This document shows, in pieces, positions 8,244 through 15,876 of a DNA stretch of 64,000 nucleotides. Position 1 is the stretch's first letter; each line of letters begins with the position of its first letter. A program made the position numbers and the translations under genes. The DNA lies in the NCBI GenBank assembly GCA_963791885.1, contig CAWBUL010000006.1, positions 1,054,001-1,118,000 of the forward strand, given 5' to 3'. The stretch comes from CAVSUZ01 sp963791885 (GTDB taxonomy: Bacteria > Pseudomonadota > Alphaproteobacteria > Acetobacterales > Acetobacteraceae). A model generated the notes under the pieces. The model ran no database searches. It was given only the letters and a program-made list of their open reading frames with translations, and was not told where the DNA came from.

Positions 8244-9266
8244 ATGATCCGCGCGGGCATTCTCCTGGCGGTTGTCATCCTCTGTTATCGGGTGTTCGCG
8301 CCGTTTCTGACGATCGCCGTCTGGGCCTTGATTTTTGCCGTGACACTCTACCCGCTACATCTGGCTATCGTCCGCAGACTGAATGGCCGGCAGGGCCTTT
8401 CGGCTACGTTGCTGGTGATTCTCGGCATTGCGGTTCTTGTCGTGCCGACGGCAGTGCTGGTGAACTCGTTGGGGGATACGGTTCAGGATCTGTTTACACG
8501 CATCCAAAACAACACCATCGAGATCCCCGCGCCGTCAGACCGGGTGGCGGCTTGGCCATTCGTAGGCGACAAGGTGCACACGATCTGGGCGCGTGCGCAT
8601 GACGACTTGCCTGGCCTTATTCAAAGCATGCAGCCCAAAATCGGGGAGGTCGCCAGGGCCGCCCTGGCCTTCGTCGCCGGCATTGCGGGTGGGCTATTAT
8701 CGTTGATCGGCGCTTTCATCATCGGCGGAATCTTCATCGCATTCGGTGAATCGGGTGCGCGGGTGTGCCGACGAATATTCGCACGCGTGGTCGGAGAGCA
8801 GCGTGGAGACGAATTCACGTCGCTATCCGCGGCGACAATTCGCGCCGTCGCTCAAGGCGTGGTGGGAGTGGCTGTCATCCAGGCCATTATCATCGGCTTG
8901 TGCCTGCTGGTCGCAGGCGTGCCGTGGGCCGGCGCGATTGCGGGCATCGTTCTCATACTCGGCATCGCCCAGATACCGGCCGTGATCGTCACGCTGCCCG
9001 CAATCGCATACATCTGGTCGGTCGGCACCTATGGAAGCGTTGCAGCCGTCCTTTATACCGTCCTGCTCTTGGTGGCCGGCATGGCCGACAATGTGCTCAA
9101 GCCGCTGATGCTAGGTCGCGGCGTCGACGTGCCGATGCCGATCATTCTGATCGGAGTCCTCGGCGGAATGGCGGCAGCGGGCATCCTCGGCATGTTCGTC
9201 GGCGCGACGCTGCTGGCTCTCGCCTACCAGATGTTCACAGCGTGGGTGGACACTGCTCAGGACTGA
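8244..9266 (+). CDS. AI-2E family (PerM/YdiK-type) transporter
   Basis: A 340-residue integral membrane protein of the AI-2E exporter superfamily. It has the usual plan: three N-terminal membrane segments (to about residue 65), a soluble amphipathic stretch (70-130), then about five further segments, with the conserved AGVPWAGAIAGIVLILGIAQIP and DNVLKPLMLGRGVDVP regions. Family members export AI-2, act as Na+(Li+)/H+ antiporters or are uncharacterised, so substrate is open. The frame stays open upstream to 8190 and encodes family-like residues (LERRFASQLLDV) but has no ATG, GTG or TTG there. An ATG at 8177 in another frame suggests that a frameshift may have shortened the N-terminus. Confidence 0.85.
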   Translation: MIRAGILLAVVILCYRVFAPFLTIAVWALIFAVTLYPLHLAIVRRLNGRQGLSATLLVILGIAVLVVPTAVLVNSLGDTVQDLFTRIQNNTIEIPAPSDRVAAWPFVGDKVHTIWARAHDDLPGLIQSMQPKIGEVARAALAFVAGIAGGLLSLIGAFIIGGIFIAFGESGARVCRRIFARVVGEQRGDEFTSLSAATIRAVAQGVVGVAVIQAIIIGLCLLVAGVPWAGAIAGIVLILGIAQIPAVIVTLPAIAYIWSVGTYGSVAAVLYTVLLLVAGMADNVLKPLMLGRGVDVPMPIILIGVLGGMAAAGILGMFVGATLLALAYQMFTAWVDTAQD

Positions 9267-9273
9267 CGCGCAA

Positions 9274-10689
9274 TCACGGCGACGCCGCCGTCGCCTCCGT
9301 TCCGACCTGATTGATCGAACTCCCCGTATACACCGCGATCCATCGCGACGTGGACTTTCGCATCACCAGAAGCGTCACGAATCGCCGCGTCTTCTGCAGC
9401 TCCAGAAGTCGCCTGAACACGTCATCCGGCGTCGCCACCGGCGTGTCCTGCACCTTCACGATCACATCCCCCACGCCGACCCCGACGCTCGCCGCTTCCG
9501 ACGCCGGGTTGACCCCCACAACGACAACGCCCTGCGTCGCCGAAATCCCATACAGTTGCTGAGCTGCCGGCGTGATCGGGCTCACAACGAGGCCAAGATC
9601 AGGGGACTGAGCCGCCTCCGCCAGCGCCGGATTGGCCAGCAATTCATCCCGTGGCATCCGCAGGTTGGGCCACTCCCTCACCATCACGGATACGGTCATC
9701 GTCTTGCCCTGCCGCTCGATCACCGTCGGCTCTTGCTGGTTCACCCCGCTGGTCACGATTTCCCACATCAACGCACGAGCATTCACGGCAGTGGTGTCGC
9801 CGAACCGCAGGATCACATCCCCGGTCTGCAGGCCCGCATGCTCCGCCGGACTCCCCGGATCGATCTGTGTCACCACCGCCCCCGTGGGTGGACCCGACAA
9901 TCCGAGCGAAAGCACGAGATCCGGCCCCACATCCTGCAGGTGAACGCCGATCCACCCAATCGGTGTTGATTGCGGATCGACCAGCCGGCTGACCACCTGC
10001 GAGGCCTCCCGCGCCGGAATGGCAAAGCCCAACCCATTCGACCCTTGTCCAGCCGCTTCCGTCACCAGGATCGTCGCGACGCCCACGACATTCCCATCGC
10101 GATCCAGGACCGGCCCGCCGGAATTGCCGTGATTGATCGCCGCGTCCGTCTGGATGTAGTCGTCGAACGGTGAGTTCATCAGGTTGCGGTCCAGCGCGCT
10201 GACGATGCCCGAGCTCACCGAAGTTCCAAGACCCAGCGGATTGCCGACCACCAGCAGCGGGTCTCCCACTCTGACTGCATCGTTCTGCGCAAACTTCAGG
10301 AATGGCGTCGCCTGGTCCGTGTTTAGCTTGAGCACGGCCAGATCGATGAACTTCCCCGCGCCGATCAGCCGCGCCTGCCGCTGGATACCGTCTGCGGTTC
10401 TCACGACAATCCGATACGCGCCCTGCACCACGTGCCGGTTGGTCAGGATCAGGCCGTCATCACTGATGAAGAAACCGGTGCCCAGGTCGCGGTTGCGGCG
10501 CACCGCCCCGGTGCTGGGATCCTGGCTGAGCGTTTCGACCGAAATGTTGACGATTGCCGGCAATGCCTGCTGAACGACGCTGCTCCAATCCATCGCGGTT
10601 GCCGCGGAGAACGCCGCGTGTCCCGAAACGATGCATAAGATCGCGACCGTAGCGATCAGCCGTGCAAACAGCCGAAACGCCCCCCTCAT
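9274..10689 (-). CDS. degP: Periplasmic Do/DegP-family serine protease
   Basis: A 471-residue HtrA/Do-type protease. After a signal peptide (about 1-30) comes a trypsin-like domain with the catalytic triad visible as NRHVV (His), FIDLAVLK (Asp) and INHGNSGGPV (Ser), then two PDZ domains (from about IGWIGVHLQDV and from DLGLVVSPITP to the end). It degrades or chaperones misfolded envelope proteins. I chose the ATG at 10689 because it overlaps the nitroreductase stop as TGATG and gives the best signal peptide; upstream ATGs at 10704 and 10716 lie inside that gene. DegP, DegQ and MucD cannot be told apart here, so the symbol is provisional. Confidence 0.9.
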   Translation of the reverse strand: MRGAFRLFARLIATVAILCIVSGHAAFSAATAMDWSSVVQQALPAIVNISVETLSQDPSTGAVRRNRDLGTGFFISDDGLILTNRHVVQGAYRIVVRTADGIQRQARLIGAGKFIDLAVLKLNTDQATPFLKFAQNDAVRVGDPLLVVGNPLGLGTSVSSGIVSALDRNLMNSPFDDYIQTDAAINHGNSGGPVLDRDGNVVGVATILVTEAAGQGSNGLGFAIPAREASQVVSRLVDPQSTPIGWIGVHLQDVGPDLVLSLGLSGPPTGAVVTQIDPGSPAEHAGLQTGDVILRFGDTTAVNARALMWEIVTSGVNQQEPTVIERQGKTMTVSVMVREWPNLRMPRDELLANPALAEAAQSPDLGLVVSPITPAAQQLYGISATQGVVVVGVNPASEAASVGVGVGDVIVKVQDTPVATPDDVFRRLLELQKTRRFVTLLVMRKSTSRWIAVYTGSSINQVGTEATAASP

Positions 10690-11381
10690 CAGCGCAATCT
10701 CCATGGCTCTCCCCATCGATCCGCGAACGTCACCTCCGCAACAGGCAGTCGCACCACCGGACCGTACTTGCCTTCCGGATACCCGATCGGCATAAGCGCG
10801 AACGTAAACACATCCGCCGGCAGCCCCAGAATCCCCCGCACCTCATCCTCGTACAGGATGTGATTGGTCGTGATCAGCGTCGCCAAACCCAACCCTCGGC
10901 ACGCCAGAATGATGTTCTGCGCCGCCGGATAAATACTCGCCCCGCGAATCCGCTCCTGATACGCCAGATGCGCCTCGTATCGCGCCGCCACCGGCCCGGG
11001 CAGAGCTTCACGCGCCGGCATGTCCCGTGCCTTCAAACACGGCACCAACAACACGGGGGCATCTCCCAGATGCTCCCACAAATACGCGCCGCCCTCCATC
11101 AGCAGGCGATACTGCCGCTCGGTCAGATGCGCGGGCCGTCCCCGAGCCGCATAGATCGCCCCAACCTCGTCCGACGCCTTGCGGTACACCGCGCCCAGTC
11201 GATGCCGCTGCGCCTTATCCCGCACCACGATAAAGATCCAGTTCTGTGCATTCCCGCCGGACGGCGCACGGATCGCCGCATCCAGAACCTGTTCGATCAC
11301 CTCCGCCGGCACTGGATCGGTCTTCAGCCGCCGCAGTGCCCGCGCCGTGTAGATTGCTTCGAACAAACCAATGTCGCTCAT
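10689..11381 (-). CDS. Nitroreductase family protein
   Basis: A 230-residue FMN-dependent nitroreductase-fold enzyme. The N-terminal TARALRRLKTDPVP and RAPSGGNAQNWIFIVV segments are the FMN phosphate- and ring-binding motifs; LACRGLGLATLITT and IGYP near the end match the C-terminal FMN site. Such enzymes reduce nitro groups, quinones or enones with NAD(P)H. It precedes the Deg protease with a TGATG overlap, so the two are translationally coupled; no functional link is obvious. Substrate cannot be read from the sequence. Confidence 0.85.
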   Translation of the reverse strand: MSDIGLFEAIYTARALRRLKTDPVPAEVIEQVLDAAIRAPSGGNAQNWIFIVVRDKAQRHRLGAVYRKASDEVGAIYAARGRPAHLTERQYRLLMEGGAYLWEHLGDAPVLLVPCLKARDMPAREALPGPVAARYEAHLAYQERIRGASIYPAAQNIILACRGLGLATLITTNHILYEDEVRGILGLPADVFTFALMPIGYPEGKYGPVVRLPVAEVTFADRWGEPWRLR

Positions 11382-11426
11382 CGTCCACTCCCCTGGCGCC
11401 CTGATGCAGCGACGCCTCTCTTCACC

Positions 11427-11867
11427 TCAGCACGCGATGACATCCACGAAGCCGGCTGCGCCATATTGAATGATGTGTCGGTCCCGAGTGACCAGAGCAG
11501 CGCCGAGATGCCGGGCGGTTGCCAGAATCAACCGATCCGCTGGATCTCCATGAATGTCTCCAGGGAGGAACGAAGAATCCACGGCAATATCCGGCGTAAG
11601 CGGAGCATGTTTGATCCCGGGTCCCGCCAGCACGTTTCTGAACCATGTTTTGGGGTCGGGCGCGAATTGCAGCCGTCGTGCTTCGTCTCGCTTCGGTCGG
11701 CTCAGCAATCCGATTTCCCAAGCAGATACGGTGGAAACGTAAAGCGATTCAGTTCGCGCGACGGCCCGAACCGCATCCAATGCGTCGGGATCGAACGGAT
11801 CGCCGTTCGCCAGCCAAATGATCGCGCACGTATCCAGCAGAACACGGTGCGGGACCACCCCGCTCAT
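11427..11867 (-). CDS. vapC: PIN-domain toxin (VapC-like)
   Basis: A 146-residue PIN-domain ribonuclease of a type II toxin-antitoxin system. The acidic residues expected for metal binding are visible: Asp in VLLDTCAIIWLANGD, Glu in SAWEIGLL, and Asp in DPADRLILATARHLGA with the later VTRDRHII. VapC-type toxins cleave tRNA or rRNA. Its ATG overlaps the antitoxin stop by four bases (ATGA), the normal coupled order with antitoxin first. The pair sits between the nitroreductase and homoserine dehydrogenase genes. Confidence 0.9.
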   Translation of the reverse strand: MSGVVPHRVLLDTCAIIWLANGDPFDPDALDAVRAVARTESLYVSTVSAWEIGLLSRPKRDEARRLQFAPDPKTWFRNVLAGPGIKHAPLTPDIAVDSSFLPGDIHGDPADRLILATARHLGAALVTRDRHIIQYGAAGFVDVIAC

Positions 11868-12133
11868 CGATGCAGGATGCCGGCCTCAGCATCGAGCGGC
11901 TCGGCAACCGGCTCAGTCAAATCGACCCCAGAGGGTATGAGCACCGAACCCCGCATGAACCCGTGCAGGCCGGATACCGCCTGAGGGCTGGGTTCAGGCG
12001 GCGTAAGCACGCCGACAGGGCGACCACGCTTGGTGATCACCACCCGCTCCAGCGCTCCTGATGCGATCTTGTCCAGGACCTCTAGGCACTTGGCTTTGAA
12101 CTCCGAGGCTCTGATCGTCTCGTTCATGGTCAT
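11864..12133 (-). CDS. Phd/YefM-type antitoxin
   Basis: An 89-residue antitoxin. The N-terminal half, with IRASEFKAKCLEVLDKIA and VITKRGRPVGVL, is the Phd/YefM DNA-binding fold; the C-terminal tail should be the disordered region that inhibits the toxin. Two start codons are possible, ATG 12133 and ATG 12127, after an AGGAAG site; the second has better spacing. A symmetric motif overlapping the start probably mediates autoregulation. Confidence 0.88.
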   Translation of the reverse strand: MTMNETIRASEFKAKCLEVLDKIASGALERVVITKRGRPVGVLTPPEPSPQAVSGLHGFMRGSVLIPSGVDLTEPVAEPLDAEAGILHR

Positions 12134-12163
12134 GCTTCCTGACTAGTCGGAAACTATGACCAT
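12126..12163. promoter_or_regulatory. Candidate operator of the toxin-antitoxin pair
   Basis: ATGGTCAT (12126-12133) and ATGACCAT (12156-12163) form an inverted repeat with a GACTAGTC palindrome (12141-12148) between them. It covers the antitoxin start region, as expected for an autoregulatory site bound by the antitoxin or the complex. Confidence 0.5.
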
Positions 12164-12188
12164 GTCGAACCCAAATCAAGACCGGCCC

Positions 12189-13481
12189 CTAACCCCCCTC
12201 GATCCTTACCACCGCAGGCTCCTCCATCACCGCATCGAGCCGGCCGATCCGTTCCAGCGCCGCCCGCATCGCGCTCTCCGCCGTCTCATGCGTCACCAGC
12301 ACCACCGGCACCGCCTCACCCGGCGCCCGCCCGCGCTGCAGCATGCTCTCCAGCGATACGCCCTGGTCCCGCAGCACGGCCGTCACATCCGCAATGACCC
12401 CCGGCCGATCAACCACCATCAGCCGCAGATAGTAACACCCGACATGAGCCGTAATCGGCACCGAGGGTGCGTCGGATAACGCCTCGGGCGACGCCCCCCA
12501 GACCGGCGTGGTCCGCCCCCGTGCGATATCCACCAGGTCCGCCACGACCGCCGAGGCTGTCGGTCCCGCCCCGGCCCCACGCCCTTCCAGCATCAGCCGG
12601 CCGACGAAATCGCCCTCCGCCACCACGGCATTGTAAACCCCATCGACCCGCGCCAGCGGCGCATCCTCCGGCACCATGCACGGATGCACCCGGGCCTCGA
12701 TGCCGGCCTCGCTTGCCCGCGCGATCCCCAGTAGCTTGATCCGGTAGCCGAGTTCCTTGGCGAACCCGATATCCAGCGCCGAGACGCGCCGAATGCCCTC
12801 GACATGCACCGCCTCGAACGCCACCGGCCGCCCGAACGCCAGCGCCGCCAGAATCGCGAGCTTATGCGCCGCATCCACGCCGTCGATATCGAAGGACGGA
12901 TCAGCCTCCGCGTACCCGAGCCTCTGCGCATCCGCCAGAATCTCGGCGAACTCCCGCCCCTCGGTGCGCATCCGCGTCAGGATGTAATTGCAAGTCCCGT
13001 TCAGGATGCCGGCGATCCGGGCGATCCGGTTGCCCGCCAGACCCTCGCGCAACGCCTTGATCACCGGGATGCCCCCGGCCACCGCCGCCTCGAACCCCAG
13101 CGGCACCCCGGCCTCTTCCGCCGCATGTGCCAGCGCCGCCCCGTGCACCGCCAGCATCGCCTTGTTGGCCGTCACCACCGGCTTCCGCGCCGCGATCGCG
13201 CTCTCCACCAGCGTCCGAGCCACCCCGTCCGCCCCGCCGATCAGCTCCACCACGACATCGACGCCCGGGTCCGCCGCCAGCGCCACCGCATCCTCGTACC
13301 AGCGCAGCCCGGACACCGAGACCCCCCGGTCCCGCGCACGGTCCCGCGCCGAGACCGCCGTCACGGCAATCGGCCGGCCCGCCCGCGCCGCCACCACGTC
13401 CGCATTGTCCCGCAGCAGCTTCAGAACGCCCGCGCCGACCGTTCCCAGCCCCGCCACCCCAACGCTCAGCGGCCTGCTCAT
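12189..13481 (-). CDS. hom: Homoserine dehydrogenase
   Basis: A 430-residue enzyme that reduces aspartate semialdehyde to homoserine with NAD(P)H, the branch to threonine and methionine. Visible: Rossmann motif VAGLGTVGAGVLKLL near the start, the central catalytic domain with GILNGTCNYILTRM and the acidic stretch FDIDGVDAAHKLAILAALAF, and a C-terminal ACT domain (CYYLRLMVVDRPGVIADV...) for amino-acid feedback. The ATG at 13481 has a GAGGAAG site; the longer frame to 13535 lacks support. In related genomes hom usually follows an alanine/LL-diaminopimelate-type aminotransferase gene directly; here that gene lies 2.4 kb away with other genes in between. Confidence 0.95.
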   Translation of the reverse strand: MSRPLSVGVAGLGTVGAGVLKLLRDNADVVAARAGRPIAVTAVSARDRARDRGVSVSGLRWYEDAVALAADPGVDVVVELIGGADGVARTLVESAIAARKPVVTANKAMLAVHGAALAHAAEEAGVPLGFEAAVAGGIPVIKALREGLAGNRIARIAGILNGTCNYILTRMRTEGREFAEILADAQRLGYAEADPSFDIDGVDAAHKLAILAALAFGRPVAFEAVHVEGIRRVSALDIGFAKELGYRIKLLGIARASEAGIEARVHPCMVPEDAPLARVDGVYNAVVAEGDFVGRLMLEGRGAGAGPTASAVVADLVDIARGRTTPVWGASPEALSDAPSVPITAHVGCYYLRLMVVDRPGVIADVTAVLRDQGVSLESMLQRGRAPGEAVPVVLVTHETAESAMRAALERIGRLDAVMEEPAVVRIEGG

Positions 13482-13572
13482 GGTTGCTTCCTCGATGCTC
13501 GATCCAACGGCTCGGTTATAGCCGTTCTTCCGCATCCGCCACTGGGGTGTTCAGCTCCGATCAACGCGGCGG

Positions 13573-13586
13573 TTGAGCCGGATCAA
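13573..13586. promoter_or_regulatory. FNR/FixK-type box upstream of the CBS-domain gene
   Basis: TTGAGccggATCAA matches TTGAT-N4-ATCAA at nine of ten positions. Its centre is about 61 bases before the ATG at 13641, which fits activation from a site near -41.5 with a short leader. The paralogue at 15625 has a perfect box. Confidence 0.6.
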
Positions 13587-13640
13587 TGACGTCTCTCCTT
13601 CCGACTGCGATCCTGGCTCGTCCAGAACGAGTCAGATCTC

Positions 13641-14672
13641 ATGAGCCAATCGGATTCCAGCCTCCAGCGCGCCGCTGTCGCGGGGGACATTATGAGTACC
13701 CCGGTCGTATTCGTCAGGCCCGACGCAACGGTTCAGGACACCGCGGCGCTGTTGCTTGAACAGGGGATCAGTGCCGTTCCAGTCGTGGACGAAAGTGGAC
13801 CGGTGATCGGGATCGTGAGCGAGGGAGACTTGCTCGGACGCAACGAGAAAGAGCGGCTTGCTGGCCGGGACTGGTGGCTCGACCTCATGGCAGACGGCGG
13901 GCAAATCGAGTCGATGACACTCAGCAAGGCGGCGAGGCGGCCGGTCCGCGATGTGATGCATGCACCGGTTATTACCGTCGGTGTTGACACACCGGTCCGC
14001 CAGGTCGCCGACATGCTCCGTTCCTGCCGCGTAAAGCGCCTGCCGGTCCTCGAAAACAACAAGCTCGTCGGCATTGTCACGCGGGCAGACCTCTTGCGGA
14101 TCGTGGCAGACATGCCGGCGCCTGAGCCTCCGCGCTCAAACCCCACTGGAGGACTCGCGGGCTTCATTACAGGATTGATCGGCGGCAGCGGCCGACGGGC
14201 TGGACATCTTCCGAAGGCGGGCGGGCCGACCCAGCCGCGACCTGCTCCGTTCAGCGCGGACTCATTCCGGGAACTAGTCGCGCAATCGAAACAGACCGTC
14301 GCGGACGAACACCGGCGGGTAGAAGCGGAAGCCGAGCTTGCGCGAGGCCAACAGGTCAAGAAGATGCTGCAGGAGCACATCGATGATGAAGCCTGGCACA
14401 AAACACTCGAGCTTGCCCGCAATGCTGCCCAGCAAGGCACGCCTGATTTCCAGGTGATGAGCTTCCCGTCCGAACTTTGCAGCGACGGCGGACGCCGGAT
14501 CGATATTCGCGACGATGCGTGGCCGGAGACGTTGCGCGGCGAGGCTGCCGATTTCTATCTCCGCTGGGAGCGGGAGCTGAAGCCGTTAGGCTTCGGACTG
14601 CAGGCCCGGATCGTTGACTATCCGCAGGGCAAGCTCGGCGATATCGGCTTGTTTCTAACCTGGGGAGGATAG
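13641..14672 (+). CDS. CBS-pair protein with an uncharacterised C-terminal domain
   Basis: A 343-residue cytoplasmic protein. Two CBS domains occupy roughly 14-70 (DIMSTPVVFVRPDATVQDTA) and 102-160 (VRDVMHAPVITVGVDTPVRQ), a pair that usually binds adenosine nucleotides as an energy or redox sensor. A Pro/Gly-rich linker (165-205) leads to a domain of about 130 residues (FSADSFRELV to GLFLTWGG) that I do not recognise. The same domain forms the N-terminal half of the protein encoded at 14822-15625. It contains the conserved MSFPSELCSD, ETLRGEAADF and ARIVDYPQGKLGDIGLFL elements. An FNR-like box lies upstream, so expression may rise when oxygen is low. The two genes run convergently. Confidence 0.75.
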   Translation: MSQSDSSLQRAAVAGDIMSTPVVFVRPDATVQDTAALLLEQGISAVPVVDESGPVIGIVSEGDLLGRNEKERLAGRDWWLDLMADGGQIESMTLSKAARRPVRDVMHAPVITVGVDTPVRQVADMLRSCRVKRLPVLENNKLVGIVTRADLLRIVADMPAPEPPRSNPTGGLAGFITGLIGGSGRRAGHLPKAGGPTQPRPAPFSADSFRELVAQSKQTVADEHRRVEAEAELARGQQVKKMLQEHIDDEAWHKTLELARNAAQQGTPDFQVMSFPSELCSDGGRRIDIRDDAWPETLRGEAADFYLRWERELKPLGFGLQARIVDYPQGKLGDIGLFLTWGG

Positions 14673-14821
14673 TCGCGCCTGCCAACAAGGCATGACCGAT
14701 GATGCCGACGTTGGCGCTGCGCTAAACAAGATTTGCTTGGTTCACATATGCCGCATCTCTGCGCACCTACAGCAACAGGAAGGCGACGGGTGGCACAATT
14801 CTGGATTCGGCCGAGGCTGGC

Positions 14822-15625
14822 CTATGTCCCTTCGTGAATGATCGGCTTGCCCAATTCCGCGAAGTGGAAAAGCTGGAATGCATGTTGGCCGTCGAAGTCC
14901 AGCACTCGGAGGTCATCCGTCTCATGCAGATCGTTAGCCACCACTGCGAAGTGGCTGGCATAACGCTGCTTGGCCATATCGAGCGGAATCTCGAATGCCA
15001 CGAATTTGCGTATGCCCTTGACCCGCAGCTTATCGAGCAGCGTGGGATCCAGAGGCGATGCATGAGACGTGATAATAACAACCGGACCGCCGGCGGTCAG
15101 CAGAAGCATTGTCTTCATTGTAAACTCCCTACGCTCAGTCGCCTGCTGCTGCGACACTGCGCGGTCATGCCAGCTTAGAAAAAGTCCGACCTCTCCGGGT
15201 TTGCCGCCGGGCCATTCAAGGATCCGGGCGGTCAGATCGAAGCCGCGCGATGCCAGTGTCTTGCGCCAATGCTGATGCGCCTTGGCAGCCTCGCCCGTAA
15301 GGGTCTCCGCCCAGCGCGCCTCGTTCTGTATGATGGCTCTGGCGTTGTCGGTGCACTGGCCCGACGGGAACCGCATGAGAAGCGCTTCATGCTCACCGCG
15401 TTCGGCGACCTGGCGGGCGCGATACATCACTTCCCGCCATTTGGCATCCGTTATATGACCCTCAATCAAGCTCTTGAGCTGCCGATGGCTGCGTTCTGCT
15501 GCAATTCGTGCAGCGTCATTTTCTAACGGAACGTGGCTCTCCCTAAATGCTTCCAGCAGAGCTCTGAATGCTCCTGCAGAGAATTCAGGCTCCACTTTGG
15601 ATCGATTGGTATCTTCGCGCGACAC
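14822..15625 (-). CDS. Two-part protein: domain shared with the CBS-pair neighbour, plus a small C-terminal protein
   Basis: A 266-residue product. Residues about 15-150 match the C-terminal domain of the neighbouring CBS protein (FSAGAFRALL, MRFPSGQCTD, ETLTGEAAKA, ARILEWPGGKPGEVGLFLSW). After a short linker, a second unit of 98 residues starts at an internal ATG (15118) preceded by GGGAG: it reads MKTMLLLTAGGPVVIITSHA...KGIRKFVAFEIPLDMA and looks like a free-standing protein. Either a natural fusion or lost separation of two genes; internal initiation is possible. I place the start at GTG 15625, six bases after AGGGGGA; ATG 15640 and TTG 15655 are also in frame. A perfect FNR/FixK box lies about 100 bases upstream. 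Function unknown. Confidence 0.68.
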   Translation of the reverse strand: MSREDTNRSKVEPEFSAGAFRALLEAFRESHVPLENDAARIAAERSHRQLKSLIEGHITDAKWREVMYRARQVAERGEHEALLMRFPSGQCTDNARAIIQNEARWAETLTGEAAKAHQHWRKTLASRGFDLTARILEWPGGKPGEVGLFLSWHDRAVSQQQATERREFTMKTMLLLTAGGPVVIITSHASPLDPTLLDKLRVKGIRKFVAFEIPLDMAKQRYASHFAVVANDLHETDDLRVLDFDGQHAFQLFHFAELGKPIIHEGT

Positions 15626-15719
15626 GCGATCCCCCTTCATTAGGCGGCGCCGCAAAAGCGAGGCCGGACTCAGTCCTGCTTCAGTTCAAGCAGCGTATCT
15701 GAAAGGCAGCCGACTGTGT

Positions 15720-15733
15720 TTGATCGAGATCAA
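15720..15733. promoter_or_regulatory. Perfect FNR/FixK-type box
   Basis: TTGATcgagATCAA matches the FNR/Anr/FixK consensus at all ten defined positions and is a perfect palindrome in its arms. It lies about 100 bases upstream of the GTG at 15625, in the only non-coding stretch between that gene and the aminotransferase. It probably activates the minus-strand gene under oxygen limitation. Confidence 0.72.
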
Positions 15734-15826
15734 TCATGAAAGAGTCCGACTTCGCTGACGACAGTCGGGAGAAATCCGCTCCAACGCGCCCTCAGCAAAG
15801 GGAATTATCGCGTGAGGCGGATAAAA

Positions 15827-15864
15827 TCAGAGCGCGTGAAACTCGCTCTCAAACAAAACGAGTA
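15827..15864. repeat. Dispersed palindromic repeat, copy 2
   Basis: TCAGAGCGCGTGAAACTCG followed by CTCTCAAACAAAACGAGTA is a close relative of the element at 6858-6894. The GAGCG...CGCTC arms can pair. It lies beside the 3' end of the aminotransferase gene. Repeats of this general kind are common in alphaproteobacterial intergenic DNA. Confidence 0.55.
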
Positions 15865-15876
15865 GAGCCCGAAGAC

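Noticed and set aside
10662..11984. A 440-codon plus-strand frame spanning the nitroreductase and toxin genes
   Set aside because: It crosses several convincing minus-strand genes and has antisense-type composition.
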